A stretch of 64,000 bases of DNA, taken from assembly GCA_014529385.2 (NCBI GenBank), contig CM043944.1:92663476-92727475 (forward strand). The letters are read 5' to 3'. The first letter of the stretch is position 1. The number at the start of each line of letters is the position of its first letter. This stretch comes from Adiantum capillus-veneris. Lineage: Eukaryota; Streptophyta; Polypodiopsida; Polypodiales; Pteridaceae. Of this stretch, positions 1 through 10,869 are shown one piece after another. The notes under the pieces were generated by a model. That model ran no database searches, had not been told where the DNA came from, and saw only the letters and a program-made list of their open reading frames with translations. Position numbers and translations under genes: made by a program.

Positions 1-2
1 AA

Positions 3-1348
3 CCAGTGAAGGTAGAGCCATTCAAAGTAGCTCAAGAGGAGAGACCAGGTACCAGTGGTATTGGTCATGGACGTTGTAGATATCAACCAGGAATGGGCAG
101 AGGTAGACGAAGAGGCAACTTCTAGAACAAGAGTATGAATTGCTATACTTGTGGGAAGTATGGTCATTTTGCAGCCCAATGTCCATATGCACCTGTAACG
201 ACTACTACTGAGGCTAAGGCACCAGAGCCAGGCCCAGTCAGGGTGGTTACCAGGAGCAAGGGAGTAGTCATTGAAGAAATCCCAGACATTTCAGAAGTAC
301 CAGTCAATCCTAACAGCAGCAAGTGGGCTCAACAAAGGGAAGTTTGGAAGGCCAAAGGTAAAGAAAAGGTGGTAGATGAGTGGGAAGAGCAGAGGGAACT
401 AGCAACTAAAATCACGGAGGATTTATTAGCTAAGAAGTTGCCAGAGCAGCCAGAAAGTTCTGAAGCTAGAGTCATTCAGAGGATACCAGCCCAATCGACT
501 GATAAAGATCAGTCAGTATCGGCCATGACAGAGACTATGCTGGCTGTGGTACATGGACTAGCTGACGAAATGGGAGTGGATGGAAAGAGTAGAAGCACTG
601 CAAAAGAAGAATGGAAATGTGAAGATACCAGTTCTTCAAGATTTGACAATAAGTCTGACCAAGAGAGAGAAGAAATTCATGTGAAAATTTGTGATAGAAT
701 CCAGAAGCTGACTGTAGAGCTGGAGGATATAAAGAAGACCTTGCCTGAGGTGGCCAACTTTATCAGACAGCACAGGAAGACCGAGGTAGAGGCCAGAACA
801 GGGGACCTGACGGTTGTTCGAGATGATGAAGTTCCACTTATTCAGGTAGACTACAAGGTCAGGAAGCAGTGGGAACCTCTCTCAAGCGTTATCCTGGATG
901 GAGGGGCAGGAGTCAACATAATGGGAGCCCATCTTCAACAAAGAATGGGTATCACTAATATGAAACCAACACCATTCAAAGTAAGAATGGCAGATTATAG
1001 AGTCGTACAGGCAACGGGTATGATTGAAAACATGCAGATAAGAGTTGGGAGAAATTAAAAACCAATTTCCTAGTCCTAGATGTGCAGGGAGCATATGGAA
1101 TGCTACTAGGGCGCCCATGGTTAAGAACATCACATGTTGTTCATGACTATGCAAACCAAACTTTGACCATAGAAGGGGCCAGTGGGAAGAATCCAAATCC
1201 AGACCAACAATACCAGGAGCCGGAAAAAGGAAATGAGGCCGAAGGAGTTGTGTCAGAAGTACAGAGCCAAGAAAATCGAGCGAATGCTAGCGGCTATGAA
1301 CATATTCCCTTTGGCAGAAATCGACTTGAATGCAGTCTTGCTGAATAA
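3..1348 (+). pseudogene. gag C-terminus and aspartic protease remnant
   Basis: The frame beginning at base 3 is basic (Arg/Gly-rich), is cut by TAG at 123-125, then resumes with a CCHC zinc knuckle (C-x2-C-x4-H-x4-C, coded at about 141-182) that binds nucleic acid in Gag. A variable linker rich in Lys and Glu follows. The protease active site is the LDGGAGVNIM motif, with its Asp codon at 897-899 and Gly-Gly-Ala instead of the usual Ser/Thr-Gly-Ala, a variant I associate with plant gypsy proteases. The frame stops at 1056-1058. The protease C-terminus (LLGRPWL motif at about 1100-1120) continues in another frame that is open from about 1052 to 1348, so one indel lies near 1047-1052. A retroelement origin is certain; activity is excluded. 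Confidence 0.88.
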
Positions 1349-2768
1349 AGAGCACGATGATAATCAGAAGAGACAATTCCCTTATCAGTTTACCAAAGTC
1401 AATGCAGGAGAAATAACAGTTCAGATAACTAGAAGGATGGAGGAACCAGCCGATACTGGTATAGTAGAGGAACTAGTACGTTCTGAAGAGTACCCATTGG
1501 ATCAGAATAATGATTTAGAAATGAATGGACCATCCTGGGACCACGCTGAAGAATCGACCAAACGAAAAGGAGGCGGACCAAACTGGTTGCTTCCAAATGA
1601 TCAGGAAGTAGAAGAGTGGAACCTGGGATCAGAGGAAAATCCCAGAATGATCAAGGTTAACAAGCACCTCAACCTGGCAATGAAGGAAAAGGCACGAAAA
1701 ATGTTCCAGAACTATAAAGATGTGTTTGCCTGGGAACATACAGATTTGAAGGGAGTAGATCCTGAAGTCTGTCAGCACTGAATACCACTGAGACCGGCGG
1801 ATGCTAGGCCAGTAAGATTGCAAAGATACCGGATGAACCCCAACTATGCAAAGAAGGTCAAGGAGGAGATTGATAATCTTCTCAAGGCTAGGTTCATTAC
1901 GGAAGTGGCAAGCAGTGATTGGCTATTTCCCATAGTCGTCGTTCCCAAAAAGTTTGGGAAATTGAGAGTTTGTGTCGACTATAGGAAACTAAATGCCCCG
2001 ACTATTAAGGATCCATTTCCCTTAACTTTTACTGATATGTTGCTTGATGAGATCGCAGGATATGAGATGTATAGCTTCATGGATGGTTATAGCGGCTATA
2101 ACCAGTTACAGATCGCTCCTGAAGATAGAGCCAAGACCACTTTTATCACTGAGTGGGGAGCTTTCATGTATCTGGTGATGCCTTTTGGCCTGTGCAATGC
2201 AACATCTACTTTTTAGCGGTGTATGATGGAGATGTTTAATGAATTTCTTCATCGATTCCTCGCCATTTTCATGGATGAATTCATTGTCTATTCAGATGAG
2301 GAACAACACCTTCTATTCCTAGAGATGGTTTTTGAACGCTGTCAGGAGAAGAGGATTTGTTTGAATCCATTCAAATCTGTTTTTCTAGTATGGAAGGGAC
2401 AACTACTGAGACATGTGGTTTCCCGCAATGGAATAGAGATGGCCAATGAAAAAATACACTGTGTCCAGCAAGCTAAAGCACCCAGAACTGCTTCAGAGAT
2501 GAGTTCTTTCTTGGGTTATGTGAATTTCTATAGAAGATTTATACACAAGTTTGCTTCTCAAGCAGTCCCACTCTATGAGCTTACCAAGAAGACCAGTAAG
2601 TTTAACTGGACTGCTAAGTGTGAGGAGAGTTTCCAGAATTTGAAAAAAGCCATTACCAGTAAACTAGTCCATAGGCAGCCGAATTGGGATATTATTTTCC
2701 ACGTACATGTAGATGCTTCAGGATTGGCAATGGGGGAAATATTAGCTCAGCCAGATGGCACAGAATAG
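1182..2768 (+). pseudogene. gypsy pol: linker and reverse transcriptase remnant
   Basis: This stretch stays in one frame but is cut by TGA at 1779-1781 and TAG at 2214-2216. Before the first stop is the protease-RT linker (VFAWEHTDLKG). RT blocks follow in the usual order: VPKKFGKLRVCVDYRKLN, SFMDGYSGYNQ (first catalytic Asp), MPFGLCNAT, and the catalytic box, which reads FMDEF where gypsy RTs have FMDDF or YVDD. The Asp-to-Glu change in the metal-binding pair should abolish synthesis. The RT connection region (SSFLGYVNFYRRFI) follows. The frame ends at 2766-2768 in an indel at the start of RNase H. The first part, 1182-1348, overlaps the protease tail in another frame. Confidence 0.92.
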
Positions 2769-3060
2769 ACTATCCGATTTATTTTGCTAGTCGCAGAATC
2801 AGTCAGGCTGAACAAGGCTATACGACTACTGAGAGAGAAGCCCTTGGAATGGTTTTAGCGCCACGAAGTTCATGCATTACCTGTTGGGAAAGTTATTTCA
2901 TTTTTATGTGGACCATCAAGCTCTTTTGTTTCTGATTAACAAAGTCATTATTCAAGGCAGGCTGATAAGATGGATGATGTTCCTTATGAAATTTGAATTC
3001 AAAATTTTCCATAAGCCTGGCCGAAACCACTGTCGAGTTGATTTTCTTTCAAAAAGTACG
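2684..3060 (+). pseudogene. gypsy RNase H domain, split by two frameshifts
   Basis: RNase H degrades the RNA strand of the RNA:DNA hybrid. The first catalytic Asp (VDASG) lies at the end of the preceding frame, about 2709-2725. The DYPIYFASR and TTTEREAL blocks (catalytic Glu) are in a second frame from about 2767 to 2860. The YVDHQALLF block (catalytic Asp) is in a third frame from about 2872. Catalytic residues are kept, but two indels separate them, one near 2766 and one near 2857-2872. The domain fits the gypsy type directly joined to integrase. Confidence 0.88.
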
Positions 3061-4560
3061 GAAGGATATTCAGAATCACCCTTGAGAGATGAACCAGTGG
3101 ATGCTGATTTATTTCAGTTAGAGGCAGAAGAATCAGTGGATCCTGAATGGTATAATATTTATCAATTCCTTTCCCAAGGTGCCTTTCCAGAGGATTGGAA
3201 GCAGAATCAGAAGAAAGCTCTGATCATAAAAAGCCTGAAATTTACCATCATAGGAGGATTACTTTATCGATTGGGTGTAGATGTTGTACTTCAACGATGT
3301 GTCCCTATGGAAGGAAGAATGCAAGTGATTTCAGAAGCGCATAATGGTGAGTCTGGTGGACACTTTTCCAACGAAGTAACCTACAAGAAGATTCTGCAAG
3401 CTGGTCTGTGGTGGCAAACACAGATTGTTGATGTCAGAAGTTTTTGTAAAACTTGTGACATATTCCAAAGAATGGGTCGACCAACAGCTGTAGATATGAC
3501 TCCCTTAATGCCAATACAACCACTGGGAGTATTCATGAAATGGGGGCTGTATTTTATGGGACCTTTTAAGAAGGTGACTCCCAGGAAGAACAAGTACATA
3601 GTAATGGCTACTTGTTATGTTACCAAGTGGGTTGAAGCTAAGGCTCTTCCTGACAACACAGCCAAGTCGACTGCAAGGTTTCTGTTTGAGAATATTGTCT
3701 GCCGATATGGATGTCCAGTAGAGATTGTGACCGATCAAGGAACACATTTTATCAATGACACTATGGAAATCCTATTGGATATGCTTTTAGTCAAGCATCG
3801 GAAATCTACTCCTTACTATCCCAGATGCAATGGACAGGCTGAAAGTAGCAATAAGAGAATAAAAACTATTCTCACTAAGGTGGTGCAAAAGAAACCAGAC
3901 CAGTGGGATTTGAAACTTCAGACTGCTCTATGGACTTATAGAACAGCTTATAAGGTAACTACTGGAATGACACCATTCAGAATGGTGTCTGGTACTGAAG
4001 CTGTGGTTCCTATGGAGTTTTTAATCCCCAGTCTGAGAATGGCTGTGAAGTATGGATTAGACTTCAACCATAATCTTAAGAAGAGGCTAGATGAACTGAT
4101 GCAATTAGATGAACTCAGGCAAAGGGATATACTGGAACAAGAAATTGTTCAACAACGAAGGAAGCACTGGCATGATAGCCAAATTAAAGTTTGAGAATTC
4201 CAAAAAGGAGACTTAGTGCTTCTATATCAGTCTAGGCTGGGTCCAAAGAAGCCGGACTTGAAGATTGCCTGGGCAGGACCTTTTGAGGTAGATTGGGTCT
4301 TATCCAATGGCACAGTCAAACTGAAAGATTTATCTGGACTGATGTTGCCAGGAGCATATAATGGAGCAAAGATCAAGCTTTATTATTCAGAGACCAGAGA
4401 AACTGGGCCAGAACAAGGGAATTGGAGGTTGCTGATCAAGAGATACCGGAATCAGACACTTTTGGGCTTTTTCACGTGCAATCAGTTCCAGCTTCAGAAC
4501 CAGTACAAGAAGGACCAGATCAGGCTGACCTTAGAATCAGTACCAGTATGGTCGAGCTAG
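2872..4560 (+). pseudogene. gypsy integrase remnant
   Basis: From about 3320 the frame carries the N-terminal HHCC zinc finger (AHNGESGGH ... FCKTCDIF) and then the catalytic core. The first catalytic position reads WGLYFMGPF where the family has WGxDFxGP, so Asp is replaced by Tyr (codon TAT near 3550). The second Asp (VTDQGTHF) and the Glu (NGQAESSNK) are kept. The C-terminal DNA-binding part (GDLVLLYQSRLG ... GPF.V) follows after an in-frame TGA at 4192-4194 and runs to 4560. Loss of the first DDE residue means integration would fail even without the stops. Confidence 0.92.
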
Positions 4561-4901
4561 ACTCGAAATCAGTCCAGTACCAGTATGGACACACTTTCCA
4601 AATTCTGAGCGCCCAACGGTCAAATGTCACGCCAGTGGTAATTATTACAAGGATGGGTCGTAGTCTTGTCCAATGCATGTCTACCACAACAGCAACGATG
4701 CACACAAGTCTAGGAGCGGCGAGTGGTGGAGCTTTTATGGCGCGAACACGTATAACAGTCAGGAGAGTTAGCATTTTTCCTCATAAATCCCCTGCGCGAC
4801 GCTTCCCTCCTACTAACCATTCGCCATCGCCAAGCTCCGAGGTTGTTTCTCTGTAGCCGCAAACTTCGACCTCTGACAAGACAATTGACTGTCAGATAGT
4901 C
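4561..4901. other. spacer between pol and accessory frame
   Basis: There is no recognisable coding domain. The stretch repeats short phrases also present just upstream (for example CCAGTACCAGTATGG near 4540 and 4575), and so looks like untranslated element sequence. A splice acceptor for a subgenomic mRNA of the downstream frame would be expected here, but I cannot point to one with confidence. Confidence 0.5.
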
Positions 4902-7900
4902 TTGCTAGCGACACCAGGAAACGGCTTTGACACGACAAGTAAGTCATCTTCTCCTTCGCCTGTTTCATCGTCATCGACCTCAAAGTGTATGGGTAGAAAG
5001 AAATGCTCAGAGAAGATGCAGGAGTCTCTTGAGGAAACCCAGGCCATAGCCGGTGAGGCAAAGGCAAGCCTTCCTGTTATCTCGTACAGTAAAATCCAGC
5101 GTTATGTATTTACTAATCAAGCAATGACTCTGCTACAACTATGGGATCTTCGAGTTGTGTTGCAAGCTACAAGGATTGCTTTTGATGTAGATATCATCAA
5201 GTAGGTTCTTGATTCCTTTCATGCTGAAAATGGCAGTTGCATGGTAAATAGTAGGAAGGTTTCAGTGACACCAGAAGCCATAGCATTTGCATTCCGGATG
5301 CCCCATGAGCCCAAACCTTCTATGGCAACTGCGCAGCAAATAAGTATGGCTCTGAAGGAGTATGAAACGGCTAGACGAAAGCACAAGGCAAGTGCTCAAG
5401 CAGGACTGGAAGCCTCCACTGCTTACAGGTTTGTAGCCAAAGCAGTAAGCCTTAAGAACAACCCAACGTATGTATCCGAAAAATTGTTTGCTATGCTGTT
5501 GGCCAAGATACTTGATCCATAGGTTCATATTAACCTTTGTCAAATTCTCTCGCATAATGTACTCCAGCACACTGCCAAGCTAAAATCTCAAACTGTTTTG
5601 AGAAGCCAATTCCTGAACCAAAGAACATTGAACTGTCCTCAGATGAGGAGGAAACAGACAGTCAAACCATTTCCACCGACCTGAAAAGGAAAGCAAATGC
5701 AGAAGAGGCTGGAAGTTCAAAGAAGCCAAAAATTACACTGACAAAAAGCAGTGAATTTTTGAAGCAGATAGAAAGCCAGGTCAAGACAGTAACCACTGAG
5801 AAAGCTGTAGTGAGTCAAACTGAGCAGCAATCTGCTTAGAAGACTGTGCCTGACCAGTTAGTTGTAAAAAATACAGTTGCTATTGGGTCTGGGAAAGATC
5901 ATGACAAGCCAGGCACTGTTGAGAAGATAGCAGACCAGTCAGGGGACAAAGGCAAGAGTCAACTTGACAAAGGGGAAAGGTCCAGCGTTCTCGACTTTGC
6001 CTGGTGGAGTTCCTACAAATACTGGAAACCTTCTGCAACTAGTAAAACAGGATAAGTTGCAGCAAATGCAAACTCAACAATTGAAAGGGCATCTTCTGCT
6101 CAGCAAAGCTGATTATGCAACTCTACCCTACGTGGCTCCAGTGGAAATATATGAGCCTACTGATTCTGATCCAACCAGAGTCAAAGACAGATGTTCAGTC
6201 TTTATACAGTCTTCTTGGAATACCATTGTCAGTTGTATGGGACAACTGATGGAGGCTGCTGGATCAGAAGAGGAAGTCAAAAAGCTCAAAGCTGACTTGA
6301 CAGAAGCCCAACATCAGATTGAAAAGCTCCAAAAAGCCCAGGAAGAGCAGAACATACAACACAGGGTACTGGAAGCTCACTCAGAAAGGACTAATGAGTT
6401 GTTGAACAAAAAGCTAGCTAAGGTTGAATCTGAAATAATGATCATCAAGAGTCAAAGGAATGAAGCACTGAGATCTGCCGAGCGGGCTGAAACAATGCTC
6501 AGGACGAAGCAGGTGGAATTCAGAAAACTGCTACTGCACCATACAGCTCTGAAGGCTTCTCTGACTGAAAGATACATCTACAATAGCTTGTTTGAAATTT
6601 TAAACCCATCAGGCAATGCTGTTTTCAATTTAGAGAATTTAAAGTCCTTGATGGAAAGTATGAGAGCGATTTGCAGGACAAGGTGAGTGAGTACAATAAT
6701 GCTCTGATGAACCAAGCTATAATGGATTATATTGAGCAACATACTTCTCTGGATGAGAAAGAAGAAGACGAAGAAGATGAAGTTGATAAGGAGGAGGATG
6801 ATCAAGAAGCTGGGCATACAAAGGATGATGATGATGCCCCACCACCATCTCCACCTCCAGGACCTGGTACTGGTGGGAGAGGGAAAAATGAAGGAGGCCA
6901 GTCACAGCCAGACCAGCCAGATCAGAATGAAGGAGGCCAGTCACAGCCAGACCAGCCAGATTAGAATGAGGGCCAGCAAGAAGTATAGGACAAAGAGCAC
7001 CAGTCGGGTAACCAGCAGATTGAAGAGCAGCAGCCCAGTCACACTGGGAATTAGCCAACTGATCAGTCCCATCTCAACAGAGATGCTAAAGGGAAAATGA
7101 AATTACAAGATGAGGGACCAGTTGCTGATCATCAGCATTCACTACAGCTCATTACCCTGAATAGGCAATTGAGACATCAACAGACCTCCATCACCAGACA
7201 GTATCTAGAGGATGATGATCTCTTGACTGACTTGGAAAGATTTCAAAGGCTATATGTGGGAGCCAGGGAAATGGTAGAACATTGGAAATCAGCAGCTTTC
7301 CATGATAAAGAAGCTTGCCGACTACCTGCACATCCCAGTACAGTCCAGCTGTTGGAGCGAGTTCCTGAATGGATACTCAATTGTGATGAGAGAGTGGCAA
7401 ACCAGCACTGGCAAAGGTAGTCTACTGCAGATTGTCGCTCCCTAGCCCTGGAACTGGAACTTCTGTTGGGTACAAACCAACTTACCGCTGTATGAAGGAT
7501 ATTCAGGTACAACTCAAGGAAGTTTTGGTGCAAATGCAAACTGCCTGAGGTGTTTTGGATCAGGAGTCAAAGCCATTCTTGAGGACCAGACAGCCACTAG
7601 CAGAGGACCTCAGACACGAATTTCAGTTGGAGCACAGGCAACTGCTCTCCGAACACTGTTCCAGCTAGTGAGAATCACCAGAAAGATGATACAGCAGGAG
7701 AACCAGGTTGTTCTCAATTTCTTAGAATTTGTGCTTGATTCTCCAGTTCTCTTGTATGCTGTTCCAGCAAGAGAAACCGAGCTGCCAAGATTCTTTCCAG
7801 TGCTGTATCCTCAACATCAAGAACCAGTTGATCGTCTCACATACTTCAAAATTACTGATGAGCTTCAGGATTGGTATGAGCGGTCAACTGTAGAATGGAA

Positions 7901-8447
7901 GACTTGGCAGATGTTGCTCAATGATGCTCTCCAAATCAATGACATTCAGGCACTGAAAGAGGAGCTGCATAGGATCCAGCTGTGTATGGGCCAGTGGAAG
8001 ATTCAAGTCAGAGGACTGACCAGGATTACTAATCAGTTGCTATAACTTACGGTCGAATCTTCCAAATTGCCTGAAAAAGACATTGCAGCAAAGCCGGGTC
8101 TAGCACCACAGTACAGGGAGATGGCTGAGATTCTTTTCGAAGCTCGAGTCAAAACTAATCAGCCTCTTCCAGAAGGATGGATCCATACTGCTTCGCATTG
8201 TCATAAGTTGGCCAGAACCAAACTGAGTAAGGGCAGGTGTACACTCTATGATCCTGACACCAAAACCTATCATTCTCTCACGCCTTATGAAGTAGAGATG
8301 ACCACCGACCAGCGGGATCAGCTTGAGCAGGAGGCCATTTACCGACTGATTCAGAAGGAGAATTCTAGTACTGGGACTTCTCAGGCACCGTCCCGGTCAA
8401 AAGGCAAAGGCAAATGGAAGACGGTCCAATGGAAGGATACTGGGTAG
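4902..8447 (+). pseudogene. retroelement accessory ORF (unknown function), decayed, element 1
   Basis: I do not recognise a named family. Once the breaks are read through, it is one frame of about 1,180 codons between integrase and the 3' LTR. Parts in order: a short basic start (in-frame ATG at 4989), a globular alpha-helical domain (about 5080-5600), an acidic/Lys-rich linker (to about 5990), a long coiled coil (about 6260-6600), an Asp/Glu and Pro/Gln-rich low-complexity segment with a 33-base tandem repeat (about 6740-6965), then a helical C-terminal region (7097-8447) ending in a basic tail. Stops lie at 5202, 5520, 5837, 6962, 6986, 7052 and 7418 (all TAG), about 7545 (TGA) and 8043 (TAA). 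Frameshifts occur near 5590, 5960, 6680 and 7480. The N-terminal domain resembles that at 50927-51733. The position is that of env or extra ORFs in plant gypsy elements, but no signal peptide or transmembrane segment is evident. Confidence 0.72.
6895..6964 (+). repeat. 33-bp tandem repeat in accessory frame
   Basis: Two near-identical 33-bp units encode GGQSQPDQPDQNE-type repeats, a Gln/Pro/Asp-rich disordered linker. The unit length is a multiple of three, so the repeat keeps the frame until a TAG at 6962. Confidence 0.85.
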
Positions 8448-8745
8448 TTCCATCTTAGAATTCAGTGGTTGCAACTTTTCTTCTCAGCAGCCAGGGAGAG
8501 ATGACAGCTCTACCTTGACCTGATGACAGCTCCACCTTGGCCTGGTGAGATCTCCACCTTGGCCTTTTCCACTGCCTCTCGCAATCCTTGGTCCTTCTTG
8601 AACTCCTACTCGTAATCTTTGAATGGCCATTCTATCAGTGGTCAAGCCGGCATCCCAACATCAAAACCAGACGATGGATTTTTCAGTCTCACATCAGAAG
8701 CAGACAGGGGAATTTTTTAGAAATTTTGGAATCTTGCCAAAATTC

Positions 8746-8762
8746 AAGAAAGAAGGGAAGGA
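8746..8762 (+). other. polypurine tract, element 1
   Basis: AAGAAAGAAGGGAAGGA is 17 purines in a row, immediately followed by TGTAGAC. This is the arrangement expected for the plus-strand primer next to a 3' LTR beginning with TG. Confidence 0.65.
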
Positions 8763-9222
8763 TGTAGACGGCTGGATAGTCACTATGTGGGAACGTCTTC
8801 TTAGAAGATGGGCAGCGAATTACTTAGTAATTACTACAGTAAATCCGAAGTGTATAAATAGGTCCCATTACATTGTAATTGGGTTGGCAATTATTATCAC
8901 TTGGGTTAGCGCTTTGGCTATAATTGTACTTGAGAATATTGTCGGCTGTACTTTCTCTCTGTAATCATATTCTCTGTAATCTTGATCTGTAATCCCAATC
9001 ATGGCATATATTTCAGTTATACTTACTTCTCGTCCAGTCTTCTGAATTTGAACCTTATTTCCAGTACATCAGTCTGATTCTTATTTCAGTATCCACATTT
9101 CAGTCTAGTCTCTGATTCCTGTCCAGTCTGCTGTCTGAAATCTTCCCACACTAGTAGTTGAAATCTTCCAACACTGGAATTAGCTGTCTCAAGAGATCAG
9201 CTCCAATTCCAGATATCAACAA
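8763..9222 (+). repeat. 3' LTR of element 1 (approximate 3' limit)
   Basis: This starts with TG directly after the polypurine tract, has a TATA box about 90 bp in, then a T-rich stretch with repeated CTGTAATC/CAGTC phrases, and AATAAA near 9221. No second LTR is available in the window for comparison, so the 3' limit is an inference. Confidence 0.55.
8853..8860 (+). promoter_or_regulatory. TATA box in LTR
   Basis: TATAAATA sits 90 bp into the LTR, where the U3 core promoter of the element's genomic RNA is expected. Confidence 0.55.
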
Positions 9223-9889
9223 TAAAAGCAAGAAAAGAAGGCTATTTAAGGGTTACATGCCCTAATCCATGAAGATGATGCTAAATTTGATGTTTTATTG
9301 TTGGGCATATGTAAAGCAACAACTGATGTCAAAGAGTTTAGTGAGGTTCAAACTTTCTCATTACTAATTTGAAAGACAATTTGGCCCACATTACAAATGA
9401 TATGCCCTTGATGAATGAAGAATATAGAATTTCTTTTGGTCTGCTTGATTGCAGTCCTTCCCTTCATTTTCTTGCACTTTTGAGAAGAAAAAAAAGACAA
9501 TGCTTGAGACCCAATAGGGGTGTCTCTACTACTTATGGTGTGAAGGAGAATTTGGACAAATTCAATAGTAAGACTTGGATAAATTTTCCATGTTGTCAAT
9601 ACTTGGATCATGACAAATACTGGGGAAAATAGATCACTACACATTGGATGCTTGATCAATAAAGCTTTGAGTGGTAGACATTATGACCCACCTATGGTAA
9701 AGATGCTATAATTGTGGTAAATGTTCACCGCATAGAAGGTAAGGGAAAGCACTTGGAGGAAGAGAGATGCACAAAGCTTAGCGAGGGTAACAGAGAGTGG
9801 TTTCAAGGAGAAGGGGCTAATGGCAATCCAATTTGAAGGCATAGATAAGGTATGGAAATTTTTTAACAAAATATGATGCTAGGTCTTTT
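9223..9889. other. no recognisable feature
   Basis: AT-rich sequence in which only short chance frames are open. I see no retroelement or host motif. Confidence 0.5.
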
Positions 9890-10440
9890 CTCTTCAAATG
9901 AGGTCTTGTGGAATGCACTTATGGGAGGTACTCGCTAGCAAGAGCATATATTCCTTGCCAAGAACTTTATTGCCCAAGGATTTTGTAGATTGTTTTCAAT
10001 GGATGCAAGAGTATGGAATCTCCCAAACCAAAATCATTTACCTTACTATGCATTGTATCAAAAGAAGAATTCCATTTTGGATTAGCTCTTCTTCCAAGAT
10101 TTTAGGTGCTTCCTGCACAATGAAATCTATTGGATTGCATTAACTCCAACACATGCTTTGTCGGGCTAGAGTTAAGAAGCTCCAAGTTTCTCTTAGCAAA
10201 TGCAATGCAAGGGCTCTTATCCACATGTAGTCTTGTGAAATAAACTTATAAAAGGCGCCCAACAAGCATATATCATCCTTGGCAAGAAGGATTGACCAAG
10301 GATGCTATGGATTGTTTGCAAAATTGAATGCAAGAGGAGGGAATCTCCTAAGATGAAACAATTTATCTTGATGTGCAATCTAATAGAAGAAAAACTCCAT
10401 CTTGGACCAATTCCCTCCTCCTCTCAAATAGCACACTCTC
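9890..10440 (+). repeat. diverged direct duplication (about 215 bp units)
   Basis: 9890-10105 and 10225-10440 align over their length with many differences. Shared landmarks are the GCATATATtcCTTGgcaAGAA block, then GATTGTTTtcAA, then a GGAATCTCC block, then an ATTCCATTTTGGA or ACTCCATCTTGGA block. Neither has a long open frame. The origin is unknown. Confidence 0.6.
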
Positions 10441-10869
10441 GCAAAAAATATCATTTTTATTAGAGATGTTATGAAAAAATTCTTGCCATAGAAAAAAGGT
10501 GAGTAGAATACGTATTGATCCAATAAGAGAAGACTTGAGTAGAGTATCTATTGATCCAATAAGAGGACTTGAGGATGTTTTCAATAACTAGCCATGTAAT
10601 AGTTGCATAAATATTTATGTGCATTTCTTGAGCAAACCATTCTTGGTTTATTTGAATGCTGAGACCACATTTTTCCACATCAAATTTCCAAAATATGACA
10701 AAAATTCAATTAAAAGCAACATTGCTCTCACTCGATGCATAGAGAGACAATGGTTGGAGAAAAGCAATCGTAAAGAGAGACAATCGCTATTATAAGTGAT
10801 TGTAAACAACAATCACTATTATAAGTGACCACAAAGATAGAAACTGCTTTTATAAGAGACCTAGTGGGC
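10441..10869. other. no recognisable feature; minor short repeats
   Basis: Contains two short repeats (ATTGATCCAATAAGAG at about 10516 and 10550; AATCRCTATTATAAGTGA at about 10783 and 10810). There is no gene-like frame. Confidence 0.45.

Larger units (their letters stand above)
1..9222 (+). mobile_element. Ty3/gypsy LTR retrotransposon, decayed, 5' end outside window
   Basis: In order on the plus strand I see a gag zinc knuckle, aspartic protease, reverse transcriptase, RNase H, HHCC zinc finger, integrase core, a long accessory frame, a 17-nt polypurine tract (8746-8762) and an LTR-like end. The order PR-RT-RH-IN is that of Ty3/gypsy elements. The 5' LTR, primer-binding site and most of gag lie before base 1. 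The element is dead: there are at least three pol frameshifts, many in-frame stops, and altered catalytic residues in RT and integrase. The 3' limit at about 9222 is inferred from a CA dinucleotide after the LTR body and is uncertain. Confidence 0.9.

Noticed and set aside
882-1196. Antisense frame over the gypsy protease, and similar minus-strand frames over pol and LINE ORF2 (for example 3381-3747, 28485-28954, 29585-29986)
   Set aside because: They are shadows of well-supported sense frames with no motif of their own.
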